Numbered from the stretch's first letter, positions 1 through 8,132 are shown. The stretch is DNA of 64,000 bases from Christensenella tenuis (GCF_014287795.1 NZ_JACOON010000001.1:681873-745872); one strand, 5' to 3'. Numbers and translations are program-made. Notes: generated by a model not told the origin, from the letters alone.

Positions 1-103
1 TTGCACAAGCATAAATGGCAAATTTTTGCGCCGCATCCTTAGGACGGTGCTTCTTTTTCATCAGACTGATATCGTTGGAAAGTTTTTCCGCACTATTTCT
101 CAT
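1..103 (-). CDS. pstA: Phosphate ABC transporter permease PstA, N-terminal fragment
   Basis: Only the first 34 codons lie in the window; the gene runs off the left edge. The start ATG is at 103-101 and the reading frame stays open to position 1. It overlaps the end of pstC by 11 bases, and its ribosome site (GGAGGCC) sits inside the pstC 3' end, so translation is probably coupled. The visible residues are a hydrophilic, lysine-rich lead-in (MRNSAEKLSNDISLMKKK) before the first expected membrane helix. The identification rests mainly on gene order (pstS-pstC-pstA is the standard order), because no diagnostic permease motif is present yet. Confidence 0.75.
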   Translation of the reverse strand, partial: MRNSAEKLSNDISLMKKKHRPKDAAQKFAIYACA

Positions 104-1028
104 TAGCCGCGGCCTCCTTTTTCAATAGTGTGTTAAGGGTGACGTTGATGACCATGATGAAAATAAATAATACGAGGCCAATGCTGAAAAGGGCTTCCCT
201 ATGCAGGCCGGATGCATAACTCATTTCCGACACAATGCCTGTTGTAAGGAAACGGACACTGCTAAAGAGTGCGGGCATATTTGCTACATTTCCCGAGACG
301 AGAATAATCGCCATTGCTTCGCCGAGCGCCCGTCCGATGCCGAGCACAATACCCGTGATAATTCCGGATTTTGCCGCAGGGATCTGAACCTTGAAGATCG
401 TCTGCATTTTGGTTGCCCCCATCGCGAGCGACGCTTCCTTGTATTCCTGTGGGACCGCTTTTAGCGATGTGATGCTTATGTTGACTACAGTGGGCAGAAT
501 CATAATTGTGAGTACGATAATTCCAGATAAAAGGTTTGCCCCGCCTGTAAAAATGTGCGCCGGGTCGTTCGCATACAAAAGTGCTTCCAGTTTTGATATC
601 TGCGGGACAAGGATAATCATTCCAAGCAGGCCATATACAACCGATGGAATACCCGCCAAAAGTTCAATCGCCGGTTTCACAACGCCCGCGACCTTTTTAT
701 GAGCGACTTCGGAAACGAACACTGCCGCCATCAACGCGATGGGCACTCCGATTAAAATCGTGAGTCCCGTCCCCACAAGAGACGTTAATATCATTGGGAG
801 TATCCCAAATTTCGGATCGGCGGCGGTTGGCGCCCATTCCGTTCCGAACAGGAAATCCTTGAGCCCAATTGTAAACATTGCCGGCGCGCCGGAAACGATC
901 ATATAGATCGTAATAATCAGAACCGCTATGATCGCAAACAGCCCGCATCCGATAAAAATCCCTTTCATCGTCCGTTCCAGGATCGTTTTACTTTTCCTGC
1001 CGCCTATGATTGTCATGCTGGCATTCAT
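93..1028 (-). CDS. pstC: Phosphate ABC transporter permease PstC
   Basis: A 311-residue inner-membrane permease of the high-affinity phosphate importer; it would pair with PstA and be driven by PstB. It has an N-terminal helix (about residues 21-46), then the permease core with the conserved cytoplasmic loop EASLAMGATKMQTIF near residue 200, which contacts the ATPase. Length and helix pattern match the family. The start at 1028 has an AAGGAG site 6 bases upstream. The gene lies 92 bp downstream of pstS, separated by a strong stem-loop, and overlaps pstA. Expression should follow the phosphate-starvation promoter upstream of pstS. Confidence 0.95.
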   Translation of the reverse strand: MNASMTIIGGRKSKTILERTMKGIFIGCGLFAIIAVLIITIYMIVSGAPAMFTIGLKDFLFGTEWAPTAADPKFGILPMILTSLVGTGLTILIGVPIALMAAVFVSEVAHKKVAGVVKPAIELLAGIPSVVYGLLGMIILVPQISKLEALLYANDPAHIFTGGANLLSGIIVLTIMILPTVVNISITSLKAVPQEYKEASLAMGATKMQTIFKVQIPAAKSGIITGIVLGIGRALGEAMAIILVSGNVANMPALFSSVRFLTTGIVSEMSYASGLHREALFSIGLVLFIFIMVINVTLNTLLKKEAAANEK

Positions 1029-1068
1029 ATCTTTCTCCTTAGCATTAAAATTCCTCTTACCATCGAAA

Positions 1069-1094
1069 GGGACGCGGACTTGCCTCCGCGTCCC
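1069..1094 (-). terminator. pstS-pstC intergenic stem-loop
   Basis: A perfect 10-bp stem (GGGACGCGGA paired with TCCGCGTCCC) with a 6-base loop lies in the 92-bp gap after pstS. On the transcribed strand it is followed by TTTCGATGG, not a clean T-run, so it looks like a partial terminator or an mRNA-stabilising 3' hairpin for pstS. Such hairpins are known to let binding-protein message exceed permease message; this role is inferred here. Confidence 0.7.
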
Positions 1095-1120
1095 TTCCGG
1101 AATCTAACCTAGAGGAATTA

Positions 1121-2023
1121 TTATGAAATCGTAATCAGCTTATTGTCCGCCACGACTGCTTGCCCCTCTTCTCCCATCACGAAGTCGAGGAACGCTTGCA
1201 CTTCGGGGCGGAGTTCTCCTTCTTTCGTCGCCATAATGAACGGTCTTGAGAGCGGATAATCACCCGCCTTAATCGCTTCTTCCGTCGCTTCTGCGCCATC
1301 CACCTTAAGGGCCGTCACCGTATCGTCAAGCGCTTCGAGGGATACATAGCCAATGGCTGCTGGCGTTGCGGAAACCGCCGTCTTGACCGCGCCTGTTTCA
1401 TTCAGCTCCTGTGCATATTGGCACTGGTCTTCTATTTTAAGCAGTTCTTCAAACGCGCCGCGCGTACCAGAAGAAGCTTCGCGTCCGATTACTACAATCG
1501 GCTGGTCGTCGCCGCCGAGATCTTTCCAGTTTTTGATCTCGCCCGTATATACTTTCACCAGATCTTCCGACGTAATTTCCGTCACTTTATTGTCTGGATG
1601 GACAATGACCGCGATGCCATCGATGGCAATCGTGTTTGCAACAAGACCTGTCTCATCGTCTTTCAGTTCCCGCGACACATTCCCGATATCGGATTTTCCA
1701 GACTGTGCGTCCTGCACGCCTACGGAAGATCCACCGAGCTGTACGTCAACCGAAACATCAGGATATTGGGCCATAAAGGCTTCCTTCAGGGCATTTGCAA
1801 TGGTCTCCATCGAAGTGGAACCAGACATCTGTACGCTCCCGGAGATTGCCTCGCCCGAGGCTTCCGTGGAAGCAGAGGCCGTTGCTTCTGTGGATGCACT
1901 CGCTTCCGTCGAAGCAGATTCGCTCGGCGCTGCCGTGGATTCCTCTGCCGCTGGTGCCGAGCAGCCGATGACCGCAAACACCATACAAAGTACCAATGCT
2001 GTGACTGTAATAATTTTTTTCAT
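1121..2023 (-). CDS. pstS: Phosphate-binding lipoprotein PstS
   Basis: A 300-residue extracytoplasmic receptor of the Pst importer. A lipoprotein signal ends in the lipobox VIGC with the modified cysteine at residue 21. A Ser/Thr/Ala/Glu-rich linker of about 40 residues follows, then the PstS domain beginning with the anion-binding GSTSMETI stretch near residue 69; GREASSGTRGAF later supplies more phosphate contacts. The start has AAGGAG 8 bases upstream. It is the first gene of the pst operon and sits downstream of six TTTACA-type elements, which points to PhoP-dependent induction at low phosphate. Confidence 0.95.
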   Translation of the reverse strand: MKKIITVTALVLCMVFAVIGCSAPAAEESTAAPSESASTEASASTEATASASTEASGEAISGSVQMSGSTSMETIANALKEAFMAQYPDVSVDVQLGGSSVGVQDAQSGKSDIGNVSRELKDDETGLVANTIAIDGIAVIVHPDNKVTEITSEDLVKVYTGEIKNWKDLGGDDQPIVVIGREASSGTRGAFEELLKIEDQCQYAQELNETGAVKTAVSATPAAIGYVSLEALDDTVTALKVDGAEATEEAIKAGDYPLSRPFIMATKEGELRPEVQAFLDFVMGEEGQAVVADNKLITIS

Positions 2024-2069
2024 GTTCGTTCTCCTTATTTAAATTATTGAAAACTTTAACGATGAGTGT

Positions 2070-2166
2070 ATTATAAAATGCCAATGTAAAATCAAGTATT
2101 TAATTCTGTAAAATCCATGTAAAATCAGGGAGAGGTCATTTTTATATGTTGTAAAGTGTATGTAAA
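2070..2166 (-). promoter_or_regulatory. PhoP-type (Pho box) promoter of the pst operon
   Basis: On the minus strand a TATAAT (2075-2070) has no recognisable -35 box. Upstream lie TTTACA hexamers at 2085-2090, 2107-2112 and 2118-2123. A degenerate member (AAATAC) at 2096-2101 completes a strict 11-bp ladder. Another pair at 2150-2155 and 2161-2166 is also 11 bp apart. Tandem TT(A/T)ACA hexamers spaced 11 bp are the known binding pattern of PhoP in Firmicutes. The missing -35 fits an activator-dependent promoter. Confidence 0.85.
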
Positions 2167-2199
2167 AAAGTTTTCGCTGTGCCAAGCCATTTTAAAGAC

Positions 2200-2229
2200 A
2201 AAAAAATACCGCAGCAAATACTGCGGTAT
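2200..2229 (-). terminator. Terminator of the cyclophilin gene
   Basis: A 9-bp perfect stem (ATACCGCAG with CTGCGGTAT), 6-base loop, followed by seven T on the minus strand. It lies about 40 bases after the cyclophilin stop and insulates it from the pst promoter region. Confidence 0.9.
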
Positions 2230-2270
2230 CAATACCGTTTTAAGTCCACCAGGCATCAGCGGATTGTGCT

Positions 2271-2744
2271 TCAGTCTTCGACGGTAACTTTTTCCATGAC
2301 GATATCAGCCATCGGGCGGTCTGAAAAGTCCGTTTTCATAGAAGCGATCTCATCGACAACCTCCATGCCTTCGACAACTTTCCCAAATGCCGCATACTGT
2401 CCGTCCAGATGCGGAGCATCCGCATGCATGATAAAAAACTGAGAACCTGCAGAGTTTGGATCCATGCTGCGTGCCATGGAGATTACACCGCGCTTATGCT
2501 TGAGCGGGTTATCGTACCCATTCGAAGAAAATTCCCCCTCGATGCTGTAGCCAGGCCCGCCGGTACCCGTTCCCTTAGGGCATCCGCCTTGGATCATGAA
2601 GCCTTTGATTACCCTATGAAATGTAAGTCCATCATAAAAACCTTCACGAACCAATTTCTTAAAATTTTCTACCGTTTTCGGAGCAGCCTTTTCGTCGAGC
2701 TTAACCTTGATGGTGCCGCCGCCTTTTATTTTGATAATAATCAT
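2271..2744 (-). CDS. Peptidyl-prolyl cis-trans isomerase, cyclophilin type
   Basis: A 157-residue cytoplasmic single-domain cyclophilin catalysing proline cis-trans isomerisation. Family motifs are FHRVIKGFMIQGG (catalytic Arg and Phe region, near residue 42), NSAGSQFFI (near 95) and LDGQYAAFGKVVEGMEVVD (near 111). There is no signal peptide. The start at 2744 is preceded by GGGAGG. It is monocistronic: its own promoter lies about 50 bases upstream and a strong terminator follows. Confidence 0.95.
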   Translation of the reverse strand: MIIIKIKGGGTIKVKLDEKAAPKTVENFKKLVREGFYDGLTFHRVIKGFMIQGGCPKGTGTGGPGYSIEGEFSSNGYDNPLKHKRGVISMARSMDPNSAGSQFFIMHADAPHLDGQYAAFGKVVEGMEVVDEIASMKTDFSDRPMADIVMEKVTVED

Positions 2745-2793
2745 TATCCCTGCCTCCCGGTATTATGCAGCCTTTCGGCCACTTTTTGCGTAC

Positions 2794-2822
2794 ATTATAC
2801 TTTATTTCATATTTTTTGTAAA
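2794..2822 (-). promoter_or_regulatory. Promoter of the cyclophilin gene
   Basis: TTTACA (2822-2817), 17-bp spacer, TATAAT (2799-2794) on the minus strand; near-consensus sigma-A promoter about 50 bases upstream of the start codon. Confidence 0.75.
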
Positions 2823-2870
2823 CCACAACCGCACATCTATAACACAATCAAAGCATGTTTCTTGCATATT

Positions 2871-4049
2871 TTAATAGGAAACGCGGGAAAGCATTCCATT
2901 GAGGAATGCAATCGCGACGCCAAAGTTTGTAATCGCAACGCCTTTGCTTCGGGCACGCTCAACTTTAGAAAGCATATTTTTGCGGTTGATCATGCATCCG
3001 CCGCAATGAACGATTAATTTATATTCTGCAAGATTGTCGGGAAAACCGTGTCCTGCCGTGTTTTCAACAATAAGCTCTCCTCCTGCATATTCATTCAACC
3101 AACCCGGCAATTTTTCCCGCGCGATATCGCCCTTCATGGCATGATGGGTGCAAGATTCCGCAATCAGCACCTTATCCCCTGGTTTTAAATCTGCAATAGT
3201 GCGTGCGCCTTTCACAAATTCTTCAATGTCTCCCTTATATCTTGCCATTAGCATAGAGAAAGAAGTCAGCGGAATGGTCTTGTCAAGATGCTCGTTAACA
3301 AACTTGAATACCTGCGAGTCCGTAATCACAAGGCGTGGTGGATTCTTTAATTCCCTCAGCATGGGAATCATATCTTCCGTTTTCACAGAAATTACCCGGC
3401 AGCCCTTGTCAAGCAGGTCGCGCGTCACCTGTACCTGCGGGAGAATCAGCCTTCCTTTGGGCGCCTGGATATCCTGCGGCATTACCAATAGGACAACATC
3501 GCCTTTTTGGGCCAGATTCCCCACAATGCTGGGAAGCTCATAATCCGTCGCATTACGTACAATCATTTCTTTTAACGCATCAATCCCCTGGCCCGTTTTC
3601 GCATTAATTACCACCGCATTGTCCCCAGCCGTCACTGTGGATTTTGCTCCATCGTTTCCGAACTCATTATAAGCAATAATAACCGGCGTTTTTTTTGCGC
3701 GGAACCGCGCCATATATTCCTGTTCCGGCACAAGATCGTGGTCGGCGCTATTGATGATAAAAACGGCAATATCGGCTTTATCCACTACTTCATCCGTCTT
3801 GCCGATGCGCGCCCGGCCCAGTGCAGTCCGGTCATCGAGTCCCGCAGTATCGATAAACACGACCGGGCCAACCGGCAAAAGTTCCATCGCTTTATAAACA
3901 GGATCGGTCGTTGTCCCCGCTACATCCGAAACGAGAGCAATTTCCTGGCCAGTGATTGCATTGATCGTGCTGGATTTTCCCGCGTTGGTTTTTCCGAAGA
4001 AGGCAATATGAAGCCTGTTCGCCCTCGGCGTTTCATCTAAATTAGACAT
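2871..4049 (-). CDS. hydF: [FeFe]-hydrogenase maturation GTPase HydF
   Basis: A 392-residue GTPase and scaffold that receives the 2Fe subcluster built by HydE and HydG and delivers it to apo-hydrogenase. The P-loop GKTNAGKSS is at residues 19-27, DTAG follows, and the C-terminal cluster site has CTHH and HCGGC, matching the CxH...HCxxC ligand pattern of HydF. I chose the ATG at 4049 because GGGAGGA sits just before it; the TTG 15 bases upstream overlaps that site. It is the last gene of hydE-hydG-hydF, 146 bp after hydG, with a long inverted repeat in the gap. No clear terminator was seen after it. Confidence 0.95.
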   Translation of the reverse strand: MSNLDETPRANRLHIAFFGKTNAGKSSTINAITGQEIALVSDVAGTTTDPVYKAMELLPVGPVVFIDTAGLDDRTALGRARIGKTDEVVDKADIAVFIINSADHDLVPEQEYMARFRAKKTPVIIAYNEFGNDGAKSTVTAGDNAVVINAKTGQGIDALKEMIVRNATDYELPSIVGNLAQKGDVVLLVMPQDIQAPKGRLILPQVQVTRDLLDKGCRVISVKTEDMIPMLRELKNPPRLVITDSQVFKFVNEHLDKTIPLTSFSMLMARYKGDIEEFVKGARTIADLKPGDKVLIAESCTHHAMKGDIAREKLPGWLNEYAGGELIVENTAGHGFPDNLAEYKLIVHCGGCMINRKNMLSKVERARSKGVAITNFGVAIAFLNGMLSRVSY

Positions 4050-4119
4050 TGTAATTCCTCCCAATCATATTTGGTTTTATACTTTAAAAACAAGATATCT
4101 GCCGAACAGAATGCAAGCA

Positions 4120-4170
4120 GGGGCAGCGACACTCTGCCTGCCCAATACGGGCAAGCAGAGTCGGTGCCCC
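4120..4170. repeat. Long imperfect inverted repeat between hydG and hydF
   Basis: Arms of about 23 bases with a few mismatches (plus strand GGGGCAGCGACACTCTGCC... against ...GCAGAGTCGGTGCCCC) around a short AATAC loop. There is no T-run on the minus strand, so it is not a standard terminator for hydG; an RNA processing or stability element is the simplest reading. Confidence 0.6.
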
Positions 4171-4195
4171 TCGTTTTTCAAAAACTCACCCGCTA

Positions 4196-5599
4196 TCAGA
4201 ATCTGAAATCCCGTTCCCCGTTTTCAATCTTTCCGATATACTCTTTTGCTTTTTCACGAACCGTATCATTCGGAATCTCTTCAAGCTGTTTTTCAATCAA
4301 GCTGTCCGCCATTTGTTTGAACTCATCATCGCCATAGTCAACCGCATATTCTTTGAGTGTCAAAAGCGCGTTCGGCTGGCAAATATTGCTGATCTGCCCC
4401 GTTTTCGCAAGACGCATAAAGCGGTCGCCCGTCCTTCCCTGCCGATAGCATGCCGTGCAAAAGCTCGGTATATATCCATCTCTGATCAGCTCTTTTGTCA
4501 TTTCAATCGGCGTCCTGTGGTCCTCGATTTCAAATTGTGGCTGCTGTGTTTTTATTGTATATCCGCCTACGCCCGTCGCGCTGCCCGCGCTCACTTGTGA
4601 AATACCGAGTTCAATGACGCTGTCGCGGTATGCACCGCCTTCGCGTGTAGAGAGAATCATCCCCGTATATGGAACCGTCATACGCATGATTGCGACAATC
4701 TTTTTATAGTCGTCATCCGATACCGCGTGTTCATAATCCGTCTTCTTGACGTCTCCCGCATCGCGGATACGCAGCATAGAAATCGTATGGGGCCCCACGC
4801 CGAATACCGCTTCCAGATGCTCCGCATGCATAATTTGTCCTACAAGATCAAAATGCCAATCGTAAAGACCGTAAAGCACCCCCAGGCCGACGTCGTCGAT
4901 CCCGGCTTCCATTGCCCGATCATGGGCGGTTGTGTGGTATTCATAGTTGCTCTTCGGTCCTTTCGGATGCTGCAGTTCATATGTCGGTTTATGATAGGTC
5001 TCCTGGAACAGGATATAAGTCCCGATTCCCGCTTCTTTAAGCCGCTTATAGTTTTCAACTGTCGTTGCCGCGATATTGACATTCACACGGCGGATCGCTC
5101 CATTCTCAAAATGAATCGAATAAATTGTTTTGATGCTTTCAAGTACATATTCGAGCGGACAATTTTTCGGATCTTCCCCCGTTTCAAGGGCAAGACGTTT
5201 ATGGCCCATTTTCTCGAGTGCCTGCACTTCCTGTACAATTTCTTCCTGCGTAAGTTTTTTGCGCTCCATACACGAGGAATGATGATAACCACAATAGCGG
5301 CACTCATTCACACAGTAATCTGAAAGATAAAGCGGTGCAAACATCACGATACGGTTGCCGTAAATATGCTTTTTGATCTCTTTCGCCGTAGCAAACATCT
5401 TTTCAATCAGGTTTTTGTCCTCCACATAGCTTAAAATTCCGGCTTCCTCATGCGTTAATCCGCCAAAACCACTCGCTTTATGGATGATACGTTCTACCTC
5501 TTTTTTGTCATGCGCTTTTTCCCGCGCCGCCGCAAGTACCCGTTCAATTTCTGCGTTGTCCATAAACTCAGCGGCTGTTTTCCCCATTACATTGTACAT
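4196..5599 (-). CDS. hydG: [FeFe]-hydrogenase maturase HydG (radical SAM tyrosine lyase)
   Basis: A 467-residue radical SAM enzyme that cleaves tyrosine to p-cresol and dehydroglycine, giving the CO and cyanide ligands of the H-cluster as an Fe-CO-CN synthon. The radical SAM cluster cysteines are C96, C100 and C103 (CVNECRYC). The C-terminal auxiliary cluster site is exactly CX2CX22C, starting CTACYRQGRTGDRF, which separates HydG from ThiH. The start ATG has GGGGG 5 bases upstream. It begins 9 bp after hydE and is almost certainly co-transcribed with it. Confidence 0.97.
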   Translation of the reverse strand: MYNVMGKTAAEFMDNAEIERVLAAAREKAHDKKEVERIIHKASGFGGLTHEEAGILSYVEDKNLIEKMFATAKEIKKHIYGNRIVMFAPLYLSDYCVNECRYCGYHHSSCMERKKLTQEEIVQEVQALEKMGHKRLALETGEDPKNCPLEYVLESIKTIYSIHFENGAIRRVNVNIAATTVENYKRLKEAGIGTYILFQETYHKPTYELQHPKGPKSNYEYHTTAHDRAMEAGIDDVGLGVLYGLYDWHFDLVGQIMHAEHLEAVFGVGPHTISMLRIRDAGDVKKTDYEHAVSDDDYKKIVAIMRMTVPYTGMILSTREGGAYRDSVIELGISQVSAGSATGVGGYTIKTQQPQFEIEDHRTPIEMTKELIRDGYIPSFCTACYRQGRTGDRFMRLAKTGQISNICQPNALLTLKEYAVDYGDDEFKQMADSLIEKQLEEIPNDTVREKAKEYIGKIENGERDFRF

Positions 5600-5608
5600 A
5601 CTTTCCCC

Positions 5609-6604
5609 CTATTCTGCGGATAAACCAAGTTCCGCAAGTCTTTTTTTCAATGTTTCATATTGTTCTTCAAGCGGCACCTCCTGGGCATCCCGCCCCGGAT
5701 AGATGTCGTAAAGCTGTCTATATTCAAAAGGCGTCGCCTTCTGCATAATAACGTCCGCCCCGCACAACAATGCATTTTTCATGCCGCCTTTTACGTTAAG
5801 CGCTGTGGTTGACGGTAAATGACATCCCGGAAGAAGGAGCCGCGCAAGCGCAAGCACCTTCAACGTTTTATGCGGGTCTCCGTCCAATGCATTTCCAAGA
5901 TCCGTATCCGGATGTGCAATAAACGGACCGATCCCCGCCATCTCCACTCTCTCGCGCACAAGCGTCAACAGGTCTTCTGCAAGTATCTCATCCGTCTGCC
6001 CTGGAAGTCCAACCATAAAGCCCCCACCGAGCTCAAACCCAAGCGCTTTAATTCTGCGCTGCGCGCCAAGGCGCGTTTCAAGCGCCGCTCCATGCAGGGA
6101 CTCATAAAGCACTGCATTTGCCGTTTCATGCTTGAGCAGAAAACGGTCTGCCCCAGCTTCCCGCATCAAACGGTATTCTTCGAGGGTTCGTTCCCCGATC
6201 GATAAAGTTACCGCGCAGTTGGCTTTTTCTTTAATCCGCCGCACAATATCTGCCAGCGTCTTTGCAGTGTAAAACAGGTCTTCCCCACTCTGGAGGATTA
6301 CGGTACGATATACTTTCGCGGCACAAACCGCTGCGTTCACTAAGTCATCCGGCATCATGCGGTAACGCTTTGTATGCGTCATTTGCGCATTAATTCCACA
6401 ATAAGCGCAGGTACATCGGCAATAGTTGGAGAACTCTATAATGCCGCGTACAAATACCTTATTTCCAAACTGCCGTATCTTGAGAGTGTTTGCCGCATGG
6501 AACAGCTCTGCATCCACGGTCTCATCCCCAATCAGCGCGGCAAGGATATCCCTATCCGGTTGTTGCGTATCCAGTGTGTGATTTCCCAGTGTATAAAGCG
6601 CCAT
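5609..6604 (-). CDS. hydE: [FeFe]-hydrogenase maturase HydE (radical SAM)
   Basis: A 331-residue radical SAM protein that acts on the HydG synthon to help form the bridging dithiolate of the 2Fe subcluster. The CX3CX2C triad is C62, C66 and C69 (CRCTCAYC). SGEDLFYT and the glycine-rich GGGFMVGLPGQTDE segment are typical of the family. I place the start at ATG 6604 because AGGAGAGG lies 4-5 bases upstream; a TTG at 6646 would put 14 odd residues on the front and lies within the leader terminator hairpin. First gene of the hyd operon. Confidence 0.93.
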   Translation of the reverse strand: MALYTLGNHTLDTQQPDRDILAALIGDETVDAELFHAANTLKIRQFGNKVFVRGIIEFSNYCRCTCAYCGINAQMTHTKRYRMMPDDLVNAAVCAAKVYRTVILQSGEDLFYTAKTLADIVRRIKEKANCAVTLSIGERTLEEYRLMREAGADRFLLKHETANAVLYESLHGAALETRLGAQRRIKALGFELGGGFMVGLPGQTDEILAEDLLTLVRERVEMAGIGPFIAHPDTDLGNALDGDPHKTLKVLALARLLLPGCHLPSTTALNVKGGMKNALLCGADVIMQKATPFEYRQLYDIYPGRDAQEVPLEEQYETLKKRLAELGLSAE

Positions 6605-6627
6605 ATCCTCTCCTGCTTCCAGCCGAT

Positions 6628-6658
6628 AAAAAAACTGCCTTTCCAAACGAAAAGACAG
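6628..6658 (-). terminator. Attenuator-like terminator in the hydE leader
   Basis: An 8-bp stem (CTGTCTTT with AAAGGCAG, one G-U pair), 8-base loop and seven T on the minus strand. It ends only 24 bases before the hydE start and well downstream of a TATAAT at 6752-6747, so transcripts of the operon must read through it. Confidence 0.7.
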
Positions 6659-6672
6659 CTAATAAAATATCG

Positions 6673-6696
6673 CTATTTCAAATGCCGTCCTCTCAC
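6673..6696 (-). CDS. Possible 7-residue leader peptide ahead of hydE
   Basis: GTG start followed by six codons and TAG (MRGRHLK). A perfect AAGGAGG at 6710-6704 stands 7 bases before the GTG, which is stronger than the site of most genes here. The stop lies 15 bases before the terminator hairpin, a geometry suited to translation-linked attenuation. Too short to judge by codon use; real function is inference. Confidence 0.4.
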   Translation of the reverse strand: MRGRHLK

Positions 6697-6746
6697 TCAG
6701 ATTCCTCCTTGTGATCAGAAGCCAAAATTCCGATCTCTCTAATCAT

Positions 6747-6752
6747 ATTATA
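6747..6752 (-). promoter_or_regulatory. Probable -10 box of the hyd operon promoter
   Basis: TATAAT on the minus strand about 140 bases upstream of hydE. No good -35 hexamer is seen at 16-18 bp, so the promoter may be weak or activated. Confidence 0.4.
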
Positions 6753-6806
6753 AACTCGTCTTGATTACAATATGCATCCTTTTTTAATTTCTTTAAAAAT
6801 TCCATA

Positions 6807-8063
6807 TTACCTCGAAAGTCCGGCAATCGCACAGCCCTTCAGCACTGCATGCTCTACGCTGATTACGTCTGCTTTGATGCCGATGGAATCAAGATACGGA
6901 AGCAGTACGGTAAGCGCCTCCTTTTTCAATCCAAACATCTTTTCATACGTTGTTCCCTCAATGGTCATACAAACACGCTCGTTTTCCTTTGCAGCCTTCA
7001 CGGCAACCGCTGCCATCTGCAGCGCGAGGAAACGGCCTGCGCGGAGCACAATATTAAGCAGGATTTCCCGTGCGGCATCGCGGTCTGCAGCTTCCGTGAA
7101 ATATTTTCCGACTGCCCCCGAGCCATCTGTCAAAAAATCATTCACGTCAACGGTTGAAACCGTTTTGGCGAGGGAAAACCCATTTGCGAACACTCCTTCC
7201 CGCGCCGCCGTACGCAGGGTGAAATCACACAAAGGCCCTATATAGCCGCCGCTTGTCATTTTTTCAAATACCCCAAGTCCCGGATTTTGCGTACTCTCAT
7301 CATAGGCAAGGTCAATATCGCTTCGCGGTACCCGGCTGTAACTGCCTGCCTCCGTATTAATAACCATCACGCCTTCTCCCCCGCCTGCAAGTTTGGCGAT
7401 ATTGCGCACGTATTCAATATAGCAGCTGTTGCTCCCTGTACCAAGGATAGTTCCCGTAAAAGAACCGTAGCCATCGTTTAATTTTTCCGCTTTTCCCGCA
7501 AGCGCCGTTGCCACGGAATCATTTACCACAATAATATTGCATCCCTTCGCCCCCTGCTTCGCAAGGGACGCGCAGATTTCTTTTCCCAACCGTTTCCCAA
7601 CCGCATTTTTCACTTTGACTTCCTTAGTGATTTCAACGATTTCGCAGTCAATATCCGGCAGTATTCTGGCCGGATATGCAAAAGAAATTACAATGTCTTT
7701 TGCAATCTCCGTGAACGGCAGGATATAACCCGCAAGAATATCAAAAAATTCTTCCGCTTCAAGCTCTTTTTCCACTCCCGGCATCAGATAGCGCTGGATC
7801 TTTTCCGTATGGAATGAACCATCCTCGAGAAATTCCGCCACGGCAATACGCAGGTTCGTCCCCCCCGCGTCCACGCAGATGACTGGTTTTTCCCGCTGCA
7901 CTTCGCTTTTTAATGTAATATAAGAAGGAATCATTAACAGCGAACTCTTCTCGCCGCACAGTCCCTTTTTCATTTCATCAATATAAGCGTCCATTTCGTT
8001 TTTTACGTCAACAGACGTATATTCCATTTTATGTTCGTTAATAAACTCTTTTGCCGTCAGCAT
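6807..8063 (-). CDS. Hexokinase family sugar kinase (eukaryotic-type fold)
   Basis: A 418-residue kinase of the eukaryotic-type hexokinase family rather than the bacterial ROK or Glk families. The phosphate loop is DAGGTNLR at residues 65-72. VVNDSVATAL (near 190) carries the likely catalytic aspartate, and GTGSNSCY is the second phosphate loop. INTEAGSYSRVP and the GVFEKMTSGGYIG stretch match the glucose-binding glutamates of hexokinases. I use the ATG at 8063 (AAAGGA 6 bases upstream), because the promoter places transcription start near 8090 and so excludes the GTG at 8093. Likely role: ATP phosphorylation of glucose or a related hexose. Confidence 0.85.
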   Translation of the reverse strand: MLTAKEFINEHKMEYTSVDVKNEMDAYIDEMKKGLCGEKSSLLMIPSYITLKSEVQREKPVICVDAGGTNLRIAVAEFLEDGSFHTEKIQRYLMPGVEKELEAEEFFDILAGYILPFTEIAKDIVISFAYPARILPDIDCEIVEITKEVKVKNAVGKRLGKEICASLAKQGAKGCNIIVVNDSVATALAGKAEKLNDGYGSFTGTILGTGSNSCYIEYVRNIAKLAGGGEGVMVINTEAGSYSRVPRSDIDLAYDESTQNPGLGVFEKMTSGGYIGPLCDFTLRTAAREGVFANGFSLAKTVSTVDVNDFLTDGSGAVGKYFTEAADRDAAREILLNIVLRAGRFLALQMAAVAVKAAKENERVCMTIEGTTYEKMFGLKKEALTVLLPYLDSIGIKADVISVEHAVLKGCAIAGLSR

Positions 8064-8096
8064 ACGTTTTCCTTTCATCGCTTCTATATTCACTCA

Positions 8097-8126
8097 TTAT
8101 TATACTGTAAAATCCTTTTTTTGCAA
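8097..8126 (-). promoter_or_regulatory. Promoter of the hexokinase gene
   Basis: TTGCAA (8126-8121), 18-bp spacer, TATAAT (8102-8097). It is back to back with the promoter of the downstream dehydrogenase, with the two -35 boxes only 6 bp apart. Confidence 0.75.
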
Positions 8127-8132
8127 TGCTAT

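Noticed and set aside
1353..2042. 229- and 210-codon plus-strand frames opposite pstS
   Set aside because: They are shadows of the Ser/Thr/Ala-rich pstS sequence.
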